64,000 bases of DNA from Baylisascaris procyonis (lineage: Eukaryota; Nematoda; Chromadorea; Rhabditida; Ascarididae). The notes beneath the pieces were generated by a model, which ran no database searches, was not told the DNA's origin, and was given only the letters and a program-made list of their open reading frames with translations. Position numbers and translations under genes: made by a program. The stretch is taken from contig JAZARR010000221.1 of NCBI GenBank assembly GCA_037389465.1, positions 4,876,501 through 4,940,500 of the forward strand, in the 5' to 3' direction. Positions 49,131-62,544 of the stretch are shown piece by piece. How positions within the stretch are numbered: the first letter of the stretch is position 1; each line of letters opens with the position of its first letter.

Positions 49131-49247
49131 ATGAAATTACAGCGGCTGAAAACGGCGGATAATCTGTTTAAGGAAACGTTCCACGATTCCTATCTCTGGT
49201 GGCTGTCTCAATTAAATAAAAATAGATTTAATTTCCAGCAAGTCTGA
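49131..49247 (+). CDS. Short open frame in a less AT-rich island, unknown
   Basis: ATG to TGA, 38 codons, reading MKLQRLKTADNLFKE and then a Trp-Trp containing stretch (SYLWWLSQLNKNRF). Codons such as CAG CGG CTG and ACG GCG differ from the neighbourhood. An AG acceptor 12 bases before the ATG is in frame without a stop, so this could be an exon. It may equally be a fragment of transferred or transposable DNA. No family is recognised. Confidence 0.15.
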   Translation: MKLQRLKTADNLFKETFHDSYLWWLSQLNKNRFNFQQV

Positions 49248-51024
49248 TTTCTAAGTGAACGCTGTCCTAGTCCATCCTGCTAACGACAGGATTCGATCTA
49301 ATTTCGCTTATAACTATCAAGTAAGTTCAACGATGAGGCCAATGACGTGGCATGTTTGCTGTTGAATATTCGACCATCTCCGTCCATCTAGCGCTACCTT
49401 GGATTGGTCCTCTGCTCATGTCCTGTATTCTTTGTGCATCTTTTCTTGTCCATTGTTGCGCTCCGAATCATTTGGCTATTCCCGATGCGACCTTTACCGC
49501 GTCATTCTGTCCCATCAAACTTGATCGTTTAAACCATGCATGGCCTCTCCTAGCAGTCCTCATCACTGAGACTACACTTATTAGCTACCGCATCGTTTTG
49601 CGGAATCGTTATACAGTATTTGGAGTACCAAAGAAGTTATTTTAGGCAGTTTCGAGGCTGAACACTCAACGATGCAGTGATGACGGTTTGAGTGCCTAGA
49701 AAGTTGTTGTAATGGCTTTTGGCCGGATGCAGACCATAGTTATTAAAATTACTGAAGGTTATATGGGTCAGAGATTGTCAGGCTGTCTACCTTCGTTGAT
49801 TATAGTACTTTACCATCATTGCCACTCGTATTCGCCACTGTGCTTGAAACTTGGCTAATTAAGTGGTTGTTGATTTATCTTCAGCAAGGTTATATTAGAT
49901 GTTCAAGGTTCTGTACAAAATATTGAATATATGATGGAAATAATCCATTTTGGTTGACATGAATATTTTTTATTTGAGCTGATTTTAGAGTAGTGACGAC
50001 GGCTTGGCAAATATATGATATCTGTAGTCTTACGGCGTCTTTTGTCTCAATCGTATTTCTTCCTTCACGCTCGTCAATACTTCACTACAATTGCTGTACG
50101 ATGCATTGTTTTACTGGATTCATCGAGACGGGCATATCATTGCCCCTATGTAAGGTTGTTAATATGTATGGAATTTCTCTTGAAGCTTGATCAAGTGCTA
50201 TGCGAAGCCGGCACAATTGAGGGGGTTAATGTTTTACTCAAAACTATAGGAAAATTGAAACAAAAACAGTTAGGAAGATTGGGCAGAACGAAAGCTCAAC
50301 CGACGGGGCCCTCGGTACGTCCACTATGCCACTGCGCGACATCGAATAATAATAGCCTGTAAGGGAATACGCCCCACTTTTATGCGCACCGAGTTTTGCC
50401 TCATAGAGAGTTTGTTCTGCTATGTGTTCGTCCTTTCCCTGCTCTACACGAAAGCAGTTGATCTGCATTTTGCTGATCTCCTTTACAAAAGAAGACATAC
50501 ATTGGCAGTTAAGACGACGTTACAGTAGGCTATTGTTATCAAAGAACAAAATCTACGCTGATGGCATTGCATTGACCCATGGAGGGCGAGATAAAACTAG
50601 AAAGGGCAAAGTCACGTTCCAGTATTCGAAGTCACGGTTTAACAGTCGTCAATGCTTTGGGGTGCAAGCCTGCTTGTTGACGCAGTTGAAGCCTGAAGCA
50701 ATTTACGGCCCGCCAGTTCCTTGTGCGCCAGATCGATGTGCAACTCTGATATCTTTATGAACTACGTTTCTGAGCAGCCGATCGGCAACCTCTTTGTTTT
50801 CTTTGCATTCGCGCGCAATCGCGACAGCAAGTATGAAAAAATTCTTAGTGGGCAGAGGCGAGACCGCAACCTTTCACTTGCTGGATCAGTGTTTCAGAGC
50901 GTTCGCCCACTGAGCAGGCGGTCTTGACTTTGTCTCAGTCAGTGTGGGTAGTTTTTTTATTGGACTTCATACGGTGGTAGGATAGAGCGGCGCTAACAAA
51001 TTGCTTTTGGCGTATGATATTAAC

Positions 51025-51027
<3 letters not shown>
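49248..51027. other. Less AT-rich island without a recognised gene
   Basis: The stretch to about 50,950 is richer in G+C than the surroundings and holds several overlapping frames of 65-115 codons in different frames. The part around 50850-50930 carries AGTGGGC/GCCCACT and AGACCGC/GCGGTCT pairs, so it could form a local inverted repeat. A decayed mobile element is a possible explanation, but no element family was identified. Confidence 0.4.

Positions 51028-51100
<73 letters not shown>
51028..51100. repeat. (TA)n microsatellite
   Basis: About 73 bases of perfect alternating T and A. Confidence 0.97.
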
Positions 51101-51105
<5 letters not shown>

Positions 51106-54100
51106 GACGCATAGAAATTTGTAAACTTATAAGAGATATAACGTCATCTGCCTTATATATGAACTTAGTGCTTGGCAGGTATTTAATGTTTTAAGATTTC
51201 GCGCTTCTGCATCGATTCATGGTGCCATCAAAATACTATTCGTATGAAAGGTTTGAAAAAATTATATAACTTACTCTTTTTGAATATATTTGCGCGTGGA
51301 ACATTGTTAACTGACCTTCGCAAGTGATACCTAGTTTTCAACGGTTAACTAGAAGTCCTTTTCGCTTCGCCGAAATATATGTAAAATATCATAGGAAATC
51401 AAACTCTAGTTAATATGTCTTTGTAGCATGGTGTTTTTGTTGAGACTTTTACCTCTGGAGTTTAGCGGAGTTTATAGCATATTTTTGAATTTATTTAGCG
51501 GATTTAGCATACTTAATTAGCAGATAAGCATATTTAGCATATTTAGTTCAAAATTTTTTGCAAAGATGCGTTTTGCAACAGAAGACAACTGCCTTTAATT
51601 CCGATTAATTTTCTATGCGATTAAACTTTTCATTAAAATATTTTTTATTGTTTTGACGGTGAATTATCGAAAGTCAGCAGGTTATTTGGCAATTCACATT
51701 AATTGAATTTTGTTGATTAAAAGTTTTTAATTATCAATAAATGTTGCAATTGTGCAATTAATTAGGTTTATTCATATATGTCAATAATTAGTTCATTTAT
51801 TGTGGAATATTTCTTCATAAATGCATGCTAATAGATATGCAACCTTATTGAGTGCTTTAAAAGCATCCGCTTTTATATTACTGTGCTGTTATTTATGATA
51901 ATTATGGTAAATGATTCGGCAAATTTTGCATAAAGTATTTCGATCAGATTTCCATTCATTTAGGAGGGAGAATGATGAGTATTTTGCTAAGAATTACAAA
52001 TATTTTGCATAATACGTACGCTTGGCTAAGTCGTAAAATAATAGTGACTGTGCTTATCTTGAGTGGAAGTTCGCCAACTTGTCTCGGAAGTTCGACGTAG
52101 GATTGTTTAGAGGTTTTCGAGTTTATTCGGAGAAGTCACCTTGCTCGGTGTCTTCATGATTTGTTACTTGAAGCCTTGACCATAAATTTGCCCTAGGAAT
52201 GGCGCTGCTATGGAGTAGTGTTAATTCGGGAACTCCGAATTTGGTGTTTTATGTCCATAAACCTCTATGACTGTCGATTTCAGTCGACAGTGCTTGCAGA
52301 CTTGGGAATTTGAAGGAAACTTTTCGTTAGCAGCATCGCTTTGAGAATTCTATATTTATTCATTCCCTTGCTATCATTCTATTTCATTATGAATCTATTG
52401 CCTCTTTTCTTATCATTTGAAAGTTCACTCCTGCCAGGATTTCATTACGCTGAAGGTGATACGAATTTTGATGCATTCGCAGTCTTTATCGCCATAAAAC
52501 GGTTAATGCGAGCGATATTGTGTGTATTCAGCTGTCATCTACATTGTATTCGTTATACATCTTTTTGAGTTTTCCACCTTTCAACATATTGCGGCTTTAA
52601 TTGTTTGTACTGAAGCTATTCGCAGCTCTTTCTTTCATATTGGTTTCGAAAAATATCTACTAAGTTCTTCCGAATTAATAATCCAGGAGGAATAGATTTC
52701 TTATATATGGCAGGAAGCAAGTGAATTGTGGCAGATGCGTTAGAAAAGCGGATTGATTGAAGAAAAGCGATCATATAAATTGAGAAACCTCGAAGAAGAA
52801 TGAAATATTAACAGTGATTTAAATTGAGCTAGTTTAGAGGAAGTTCTCTTACATGTAATCTCGTAAGTTTAGAAATTTTGAATAGTTTCACTTGCTTCCG
52901 TTCTTGCTTGCCTGCATCTATAAATAATTTACATAGATTTTGTAGAGTTATACTTTAACTTGATTGCGATGTTATTAGTAAGTCCCATAGTTGTATTGTT
53001 TATGAATTTTTGCATTTTCATATGTAATCGACGATTTACTGTTACTTGAGAATTATCTCATTATGTATTGGGATTTCTCAGCACTTGAAACTTGTTTTTG
53101 ATAATTTTGGAGGTCATATGCGTCTTTTATTATTCTTAGTGCCTTTTTGCCTGTTATTTCGACCATAATGATTGCTATTTATGCACATTCATCACAATTT
53201 TATACCTTTATGATTTATTGTTTATACATATTCAAAAAACTTTTGTGAAATTTTTTTTTTTTTTTGGTGTTTTGGAATATTTTCAAATATGATTATTTAA
53301 TATTTATGTATTTCTTTTTATTGGATCAGAAAAGATTAGAAATGGTGATTCAAAGGAAGTTGCTGTGATTTGTTCATCGTTTCATTCTTGTGCGTCTTTT
53401 ACAAATTTGCATATGCATCAGACATCATGACGACGTCGTGTCTGCGTTTGCGCATATATATCTATTTATTTATCCATTAATATTCACTCAGGTGCTACTA
53501 AAATGAAATTGAAAAAATTTTTTGGGTATTTTTCAACCTGTTTTGGGTATTTTCGGGTGTTTCAAGCCAGTACTAGGTGTTGAATTTCAGGTTGATTGAT
53601 CAACTTTTAAAGGTTTTAAAAATTTGTGGCCCAGCATTTCCATTTTATGGCGACCGGGTCATGAGCAAAAAAAAGTCAGAATATTGTTGAATCGTCGCAT
53701 ATATTATATTAGAAGGTTTTTAATTTCTGAAATCAACTGGTTTGATGAAGAGATTACAAAAGCGCATAACGCATAAGTTTCTTTTGCATATTCTATGTCA
53801 AATAAGCAGCAAAAGTCATCTAAATATCATCTTTTCTCGCTAACCATTGATGTAATTATTCTGGATATTGGTTTTTAATATTCGCTTTGTGTTAGTTTAA
53901 GCATCTAGAAGGTGGAATACTTATTTTTTTTTAAAGGGATTTGGAGAATAATCCTATGCTACTGATTATATTTTCTTTTACTGAACTAATACGATTATCT
54001 CAACCATTAAATTAAATTTTTAAATGCTGCTATGTTATATAGATGATTGAGTGAATGCGGAATTTAGCTATTAGGCTAAGCTAAGGTTGAGCTATTATGA

Positions 54101-56080
54101 TGACGAAAACAATGGAAAGATTGTAATTATTGAAAGTTGAAATTGCATTTTTCCTTTCAGTATGATGCATTGTAAAGTTTCTTTCTAATTAGCGATAATG
54201 TTTTGTTGCAAATCGTTTAACGCGTATTGACTAATTTGCATTTATATTTTAGGATTGCTTTTCGTTTAGGCTAATTTCTCATCTTTTTATGGCTATAGTT
54301 TTTCCTTTTTTTTTTTTTCATTTAATAAGCGAAGAAATCACATTCAGTTGCGAAATTACGCGCCTTTTCATCGATAGTGCACGGCAAAACGAGTATTTCG
54401 TGGTCGTTATTTCTGTGGAGCATCATCGATCAGCAAGCATATCTCCCAATTTTGGTGATTCGCGGTGATCTGCGGATTTTCGATGAATTTCAGGTCGGGT
54501 ATTCATTTTTGGAAAAAAAGTTTCCATTATATTAGCCAATGCTCGTATTCGAAACCGTATTCATTTGTTTATATTTCTATCTAATTTTCGTGAGCGGCAG
54601 TCATTCGATGATGAAATTTGTATGTTATGTGTATAATGAGGTCGGATGTGGACGAAAGTAACATTTTAGTTGAGGATTTGTGCATGTACTCATATGAATG
54701 TGAAGTTTAAATTAGTGTTTGATTGCAATCGGCTGGCTGATATGCGCGATTATGAAGAGATCATTTAGTGCCAGCGGTTCCAGATACACTTTCTTTCTGC
54801 TGTTACTCTGTTGGGTTGCTTTAATGTAGAACTTTTTGAAACATTGCAGCATAGGTGAACTGCCTGGTGAATCGTTTATTGATTTTGGAAAGTAATATTC
54901 ATATATAGTAAAATCATTCGGAAAAATTCTATCGATGGTTGAAATGAGAATCGAAACGTTTGAACTCGTTATGCTATCAAATATTCCAGTTAAATTGAAT
55001 AGATTCCATTTTCACGTAAACAAGTACATATGTAAGCAAGTTGACATTTACGATGAGGAATTAAGCTTCCATCTTGACATTGATCTCATGATGGGAGGAA
55101 TCTATTTTCTCGCTTCTCTTTTCCATCTGGTGACCGAGAGCCCCTCCACATTGTTGCGTCCTTCTATTCCCTTCCTTACTTTTTTTCGCATGAAGTAAAA
55201 TCATCATAGTGTGAATTTTCACTAAATAAATTTAAAAAAGCAACTTTTCCGCTCGTAGTACACTGTGAGGCGATCCGAAGTAGGTATCAATTCATAAGCG
55301 TGATGAATTTTGATGAGCTCATTTCCTTAAGAAGCCAGCTATTCTTTAAGCCGCTCACATTCGGCATTTAAGTTTTCCGTTCATATTTAATGTTATTATT
55401 TTTATTTGTAGCACACTGTATCATGCGTAGAAACGGTCGAATAATATACGAATAGCGTTTCTTGAAAAAAAAAAAAACGGTTTATAAATTTAATTTAATC
55501 GCTAGCATTGTTTTTTTGTAGAATTATAGCCGTATTCATCGTGATGTGTGAGTTACTATTAGTTCGCGTTCAAAATTATCGTTTGTAATAGTCGGTGGGA
55601 AATAAGATGGCCCTTAATATCCTGCAATTTCTCATTTGCGGAATAAGGTGACCACTTGAACCTCTGAAGCAATATTCTTAGCGTGCACTTTGCATTGTGC
55701 GTTATCAATTGAGGCTGAATTGAAATTATACACATGGAATTGAATTGAGATCAATTATTGCACACTTCCGTTTGCACCGCAGTGTTTGCTCTTATTAGAA
55801 AGTGATGCACGTTCATCAATGATGAGGCAGCTGGCAAAGGCTTGAGTTAAATGTTGAAGTGAATTTTTTTAATGCCAGCTGACTGTGCCCATGAAAAAAG
55901 CGCGTTCGAACGAGTTGCGCTAGTGAACTTATATGGGGAACTCGTGTTGAATAGAATTTGGATTGACTTTTCAATGAAATGAATATCGATCGTCTGAATG
56001 GTGTTGGCCAACAGGCGCACACAGATTCACAGGCAGACACAACACAAGTATTCCATAGTAAACTAGTTGACTGATTTTTC
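51101..56080. other. AT-rich DNA without a recognised gene
   Basis: Contains a degenerate ATTTAGCATA repeat at about 51465-51550, a 22-base hairpin at 52270-52291 (ACTGTCGA-TTTCAG-TCGACAGT), poly-T runs, and an exon-like G+C-richer patch at 54330-54493 ending in a CAG|GT donor. No conserved protein is recognised on either strand. Confidence 0.45.
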
Positions 56081-56235
56081 GCGTTGATTTTTTTTTGTTA
56101 CGTAAATTGTCTTTGCGTTCGCGTTTTTTGTGTTCAAAAATTTTGCGTTCAAATTATTTTACGCTTGAGCATTAATTATGCAAATGAATCACCGTTGAAA
56201 TTTTGTGTTCACGTTTTTTGCGTTCATTAGACGCG
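56081..56235. repeat. Degenerate repeat of TTTTGCGTTCA
   Basis: Five or more copies of (G/C)TTTTTTG(C/T)GTTCA are scattered over 150 bases, including GCGTTCGCGTTTTTTGTG, ATTTTGCGTTCAAA and GTTTTTTGCGTTCATT. The spacing is irregular. It looks like a decayed satellite-like cluster. Confidence 0.6.
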
Positions 56236-59200
56236 AACATAGAAATAATTGCTGCGTTTGGTTGGTTGAACAACGAAGTGAGACAGAGAGCTAGATGGAA
56301 AGCATTTTAAGTGGACAAAATTGTTTGCTAGTGGAACGACTACTTTTATGAATAGATCGATAGGGAAATGAGGCAACAAGTTAAGTATTCTCATAATTCG
56401 TTTAATAAAAATTGCTTCATCAAGTAAATGGCTAGGAAGATTAATGCTTGGAAAGATAATCGATTTATGCAAGGATGCATAAAATTTAGGAGTTCAAAAC
56501 TCATCCCGAATAGTGTCATATATGAGCTAAAAACCTTTGATAGATTGATAAATTGACTTGCATATGTGCGTCGGTGGTGGATCTGATATTAGGATAGCTG
56601 ATCCAGAAAAGAATGGAAAAGTAAAGTTTGTTTAACGGGCGAAAATTATCACTATTGTGTGGATAATGAGGTAAAGGAAGGTTCTTGGAATATTGATGGT
56701 GAGAGTAAAGAGAAAGTTTATATTCTTCTTGAGTCTCATCTTAGGTCAGTTGTCTCATAAGCGAAATTTGCCCCTTGTGCTTTCGACCATCGTAAAGCAC
56801 ACTATTTGCTTTAAACTTCATAAGGGCCAAGATTATCTTTGATTGAATCATATGGAGTCTGCTTAGACTACTTGCATATGTGGTACTCAATATCATTGAG
56901 TAAGCTATAAAAGAAATCCTATTACATTCAGTTGCGTGCTAAGGTATATGAGGAAGGGCAGATGGATTTAAATGACACTTTAATGCAATGGGAAATTTAG
57001 AAATTCTAGGGACTTCTAAAAGTGTTTGCAAAAAATGACAATTTTATTGTACTTGATTAGCAATATATCTCAAAATGATATATAATTCCTTATATCAGTT
57101 AATATTAGTGAGAGTCATTAGTGGATTTCTTTGTTTCTTTTTTTTACTTATAGCTATTAAAATTTATGTCAATGGATGTAACGATATAGTGGGAGAGAAA
57201 AAATATGAATGAAAGAATTGCAGTTGTCACCATTTTTTGTTGAGCGTTATGATTCGTTTTTATGAAATGGAACACTAAATAGAACACTCTAAATTTAAGG
57301 AAATTACTTCTAATATTTTAATTGTATGGGATGTATTTCTAATGGATTTGCAAGAAAGTCAGAACTTCCTCATTGTGATTTCCTCATTGACATCTTCCTT
57401 TTCTGGTCTATTTTTTATGTTGACGTTAAAATTGCTTCCATCTAAGCTTAATTCAAAAAAGGCAGATAATTGATGAATATAGTTAAATATAATGAACGAT
57501 TCGATATTATTATTTAAATTTTTTAACGAATTGTAAGGAATTTGCAATTTGGCGGTAGTAATAATGCACATAAAAAGTTTTTAGTAATTCTAGTAATATG
57601 AGATTTACTTCTTCTGCTTCTTCGATTGTATCATCTAAGATTTTGCTTGCTCTGATTCAGCAGGTTTATTTTTTCAAATCATAGCTTCATTCGTCTGATG
57701 TGAAATCAGAGGACGATATAAGTCGTTAGAATGCGCATTTGTAAATCAACTCCAGACAATCATAAATTTTGGATAATGTAGATGGCCGAAATATCATCAA
57801 GTGCATTCGCCTCTTGTTCAGGTCCCTAAGCTCCTTCACTTCATTGTATTTGCCATTCGTCTGTTTTTATCTGCTGTGTTCATTTGACTGTTAGAGCAAT
57901 ATATCAATGAACTTAAAAGTTTTGATCTATTAATTGTAAGTTAAAGGTTTTGATCTATTATGTATGTACACATAATTGAAGCAGTACAATAGTTAAGGGA
58001 CAAAAATAGTGCGATCAATATTAATAAATTTTTTATTCTTTTTGAAGTGGTTTAGCTTTTGAAAGAGAGGTAAAAATAATTAGGAGTTGTATGTCAAGAA
58101 AGAATGTTGTACTGAGGAAATAGTTGCATTTTTGAGCTGTTCAGTGCAAGTAGAATCAAATGGATATATAAGCGATCAGAAATTTAGACAGTGTTTTCCC
58201 TCTTTTAGGTAATACTTTTCTTCTATATGATGGTCCAGTAATGCTTCATTTACTTTATGCTTCGGGAGGAAAGTGGGGGAGGGAGAGGTGGTAGGAATCA
58301 AGGGGCAGGGGGATGAGTTCCTCTTCAACTTCCCTCCTATAACTGCAAGCCTAGCCTAATAGATAGGTCGTTGTTTTTATGCATGGGCAATCGTCGTTTT
58401 GTCAACAACTTTTAATTTTAAGCGCTCATTAACAAGATGTTTGTGGCTGCGGTCAACGATGTTGCAGAGGGGGCCTGGAGGCTGCTGACATATTATCAGC
58501 TTGAAATAGTTCTTCCGAGAAAATAAAAGCACCTGCATAAAAAAAAACTTTCATTTGTCGCCATCACTGGTGATGGATATTTTTTTTCAGCAGTATTTCG
58601 GATTGAACGCATAATTGCTGTGTTCCATGTGATTGCCATTCATTCATGCTCCATATTTATGCGCACTTTTTGTGCGTAAATTAATTTCATTTGCGCTTCA
58701 CGTAGTCGGCAACCTCTAATGAGCGATGCGCAATTCGACTATTGTTTTCATTCCGCTTTCAAGGTTGAAATCAGCAAGCGTGTTTAGCAAATAATATCCT
58801 CCAAACTGACTTCAGTTACGATGCAATTTTGAAAGCTTTTGCCCATTAAACTATTATGTCACGGAAACGTTGCAGGATGGTACTTAAGTTTTTATTTTCA
58901 AGGTTTTTGAGGAATATGCGGCGGATCGGGAAACTGGATAGGAAGGAAAAATAGCTGTACCAGCTTTCCAAGCTATGCATAGGTTTGTGCGCCGTAGGAT
59001 TTAACGCTTAATTATGGAATCTCTAGTTGACTGCAGAGACGATTTCGGAAGTAGAGTGTTTGCCGAGAAGGAATTTGAGATAAGGCCTTGACTCTCATGT
59101 TTTCGGAGTCGGAGTTATTAAGAGTCAACTTCTTATGTTAGCGGGCCGAAATCACGAGTTTTTGCTCTTCTCATCTTTTGACCCCTCTGACCTCAGCAAC

Positions 59201-61820
59201 AAGAGTGCAAACCAGTGACTCCCTTCCCTCCCATTTCAGCAGCAAAAGTGTATGCAAGAGGTTTGCTTCAATCCATTGATAATGAGTGCTCCTCTCTATA
59301 TTCTTACCAGTAGTCGAAGTATCTTATGATTTTTCAAACACAAATATCAAATTGCTATAAATGATGCAATGAAACTTGAAGACACGTGTCATACCATTTC
59401 CTTTGGTCTGCTTTCCCACTGATAAAAATTGGCTCATTGGTGAGAATTTTAGTATCTCATGATAGCGGTGAATGCTTCTGCATTAACTGCTTTTCGTCAC
59501 TTTCCCGACTAACTGCATAATCCCTTGAGATTTCGTCTCTCGCTGAAATGTTTGCTCTCATAAATTATGCATTTAGCCGATTGAAACGGCATTCCGTACT
59601 ACAGCAAAGTTATACGTGAGTTATATTGTTTCCAATTGATGAAAAGAGGGGAAGGGTGTTAGAAGACGTTCTCAGTGTTATAAAGGTGGTTTCGGATCAT
59701 TAATTTGGATCATGAAGTGGTTCTTGTAAGGTATAAACTCCGGCAAAAATTGAAAGGGATAAAATTATCGTTTTCATTTTATGGAACTCGACAATTTTTT
59801 AGGGAAAAAATGTGCAAAAATGATTATTTATTGTGCATAATTTTTCGCTTTTGGACAAATTTTGATCGATATGACTTAGATAGATTGTTGCTAAATGCGG
59901 ATTTTAATAAAGTTTAGATTTGCGGGAAACTTGGAAGAGGATGACGGAAGAGGAAAAAGAGCCCCGCTTATGATTCAGGGGAGTACTTTAATATTATAAC
60001 AGATTCAGCACTTTAAATGTCTTGTTGAAAAGAGTTCAAAAGCAAGGCGAAAAGGCCGGCACAACGTGCTTTTCATGTTTGTGCCCATCAAACCATTCAG
60101 TTTCATAACAGTCAAATGCATTCATTAATGGGTTCATATTTTAATCGATCCAACTATTTGACTTGATTACCTGCGAAGGGTTTATTTTTCCAACCTCATT
60201 GGTTATATAAAATGCAGCATGACAGATATAAATAAAGTTGACCTGAATGATTTTAGACCTGGGCGCACGTACATGGTATGCACTTATAAGTGTCGATGTA
60301 GATAGCTTATATGAGAGATATTATGGATATAGTGTGATGTGGTTTTGAATATTGGTGTAAATGATTTCAGCTATAGTTTATAGCTGTAGTTAATATAGCT
60401 AAAGAGTTGCAAGTGTTGGGCAGACAGACAACGCACGGACCCGTGCAAGTGTTTTGCAATTGCAAATCTGCATAAGTTATGCTGTTTCCAACCGGTAATA
60501 AGAGGGGAAGAGAGAGCAAGTGAGAAAACGCATAGATAAATGCTGCATGATAATGTTTATTCGATAGAGAAATTCATAAAAAGAGTTCATGGGAAAAAAA
60601 TCGCATATAACATTTTTCAGTTGAGAGGGAGGGAGCAGTGATAGGCCGATATCGTCAAAAAGTTTTCCTTTGTGCCTTGATTCTTTTTTCTTTACGATCG
60701 GGCAAAGAATTCATCGAGATTCTGTTAGTGATGACCAAACCTAATTATTTTATGCACTTATTCTATGTGATATCTTCGTAGGTTAAAATTTTGAAATGTG
60801 CTCATGCTGTTATTTTTTTATTCTTTCAATCTTCGACTTTTTCTTATAGGCTATTCCGGTAAACACTCTAGAAATCCAGTATTTTGGAAGTTCTGATAAC
60901 ATCGAGTATGCTTCTATCTCTCGGAGTGCTTTGTGTTAGATTCTGGAAAGAGTTGGATTGGAAAAATTCTGGGAAAAATATATTATCCGGTAAAACAAAA
61001 ACTTCTAGAAGGCACTTCGATACTACAGCATTCGATCAGAGTGCTCTCCAGAACTTTATATTTTACTGGATAGTGTAATTTGCAAAATGCGTTTTTTTGG
61101 GAAGCTTGAATTTTCCATTATGTGCTTTTATAGGAAGACTATCATTGAAATCGATATTTCCAGTCTGTTGTCTAGTTTCATCAATATTCTTTTCTCATGC
61201 GCATTCCCACTTTACTCAACGATACGAGTAAAGTGTTGCAAGCAATTTATGAAATTCTTTTCAACTCTTCATTATGAAAATCTCATATCTGTAAATTGTA
61301 TATGTCGGTTTATTCGTTTGGTAATTCTATCTGGTAGACCTTGGAGGTCATGCCGAAGAATTTTGATAGGGTTTATGATCTGCACTACGGGTTGATCTTT
61401 TATTTCCAGTTTCCTTTCGTTTGATTGTTTTCCACGTAAGTTATTGACACTTGTGAATCAATTCTGCTGTGCAAACGGTTGGCGACTATCAACGATTAGG
61501 TTAATCGACTGAAATGCAATGATGAGTCCGAAGGAAATGTTGGAAGATATTTCGGGATATTTCGCTGAGCCATTCCTGGACGCTTATTTTTTCAGTATGT
61601 CCCCTTGAATCTACAAGTTTTTGATTGAATTTTTAAAAAGAGGCTATAAACATTGACGAGCAGGCGAACGATTGAGGTTGATGAGGCTGCGTTTAATTCT
61701 TTTCAACACGTTGATTTTAAAAGATAAATCCGAAAATCGCCTCAAAATGGGGACATGATTCCGTCAAACGTTTTCCACTTGAATAGTTCTTTTTTGAGCA
61801 AATCACTGCAGACATCTATC
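56236..61820. other. AT-rich DNA without a recognised gene
   Basis: Chance frames only (60-90 codons, no domains). A direct repeat with TTTTGATCTATTA occurs at 57919-57961. A G-rich patch is at about 58265-58315. Confidence 0.5.
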
Positions 61821-61821
61821 G

Positions 61822-62181
61822 CTATCCAGTAAAGAGTTTATATAGAGGAGGCTGTTGCCTCGTAATAATGACTGTTCTTAAAATTTTGAGTGCTGGAGAC
61901 AACCGTTCCTTATGAATTCTCATTGAAGCTCCCCCACCTATCTCATTCTTGGTGGAACCATCTTTAATTCCTCCTTCTATCCCTTCCTTTTGTAAGCTCC
62001 TCCTTAATTCTCTCTCCTCCTGTCCTTTTCTTTGTAAGGCTATTCTTAATTTTAACTCCTGCTCACATCCCATTCTTTGTGAAGTCAACTTTGATCCTTT
62101 TCTTTCCTTCCATCCATTTCCTTGTGAGTTTATTAAGTGAGTAATGTGAACATTATTATTACGCGATAATATCCTCGCCAC
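61822..62181 (-). CDS. Minus-strand open frame built of 14-15 residue repeats
   Basis: 119 codons. The part from about 62135 down to 61935 consists of four imperfect units of 14-15 residues, for example SKLTSQRMG, LRIALQRKG, LRRSLQKEG and KDGSTKNEIG at equivalent places. At the DNA level this is a 42-45 bp imperfect tandem repeat with CTTTGTAAG/CTTTGTGAA cores. Because the period is close to a multiple of three the frame stays open. It could encode a small charged repeat protein, or be a minisatellite that happens to lack stops. No start context or family supports expression. Confidence 0.2.
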   Translation of the reverse strand: MARILSRNNNVHITHLINSQGNGWKERKGSKLTSQRMGCEQELKLRIALQRKGQEERELRRSLQKEGIEGGIKDGSTKNEIGGGASMRIHKERLSPALKILRTVIITRQQPPLYKLFTG

Positions 62182-62469
62182 TTGTAACGTAGACTACAAC
62201 CATCAGTACTACCGATGAGTGAGCTGATTGAAAGAGGTGTTTTCTAATCAGCATGTTAGCGCATTCTCTGAATTAATTGCCAGGTTTATTAACGATGTTG
62301 TTTTTTTTAACGTATAGCACTAAATTTACTGCTCTCGTTAATATTCTTTGGTGTTTAAATTTATTTATTCTGATTGATGATTACGATCTTATCAGTAATC
62401 ACTTTCTTGTTAGTTCAACCTTTTTGTATTAAGGTAGTCTCCAAAAGAGGCATTAGGGTTACCTTCTTT

Positions 62470-62544
62470 ATTTCAGTAGTGTTCAGAGACTTAAATCTAA
62501 ATCTTTTAAGGATTTAGATGTAAGTCTTTGAACACTACTGAAAT
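62470..62544. repeat. Near-perfect long hairpin
   Basis: Arms 62470-62503 and 62511-62544 are each 34 bases and pair with only two mismatches around a seven-base TTTTAAG loop. The outer end reads ATTTCAGTAGTGTTCA on one side and TGAACACTACTGAAAT on the other. The transcript of either strand would fold into a single long stem. It has pre-microRNA proportions but could also be a tiny palindromic mobile element. Confidence 0.9.

Noticed and set aside
50015..50760. Frames of 115 and 112 codons as possible genes
   Set aside because: They overlap frames in other phases, show no domain, and fit a less AT-rich, possibly inserted island better than a gene.
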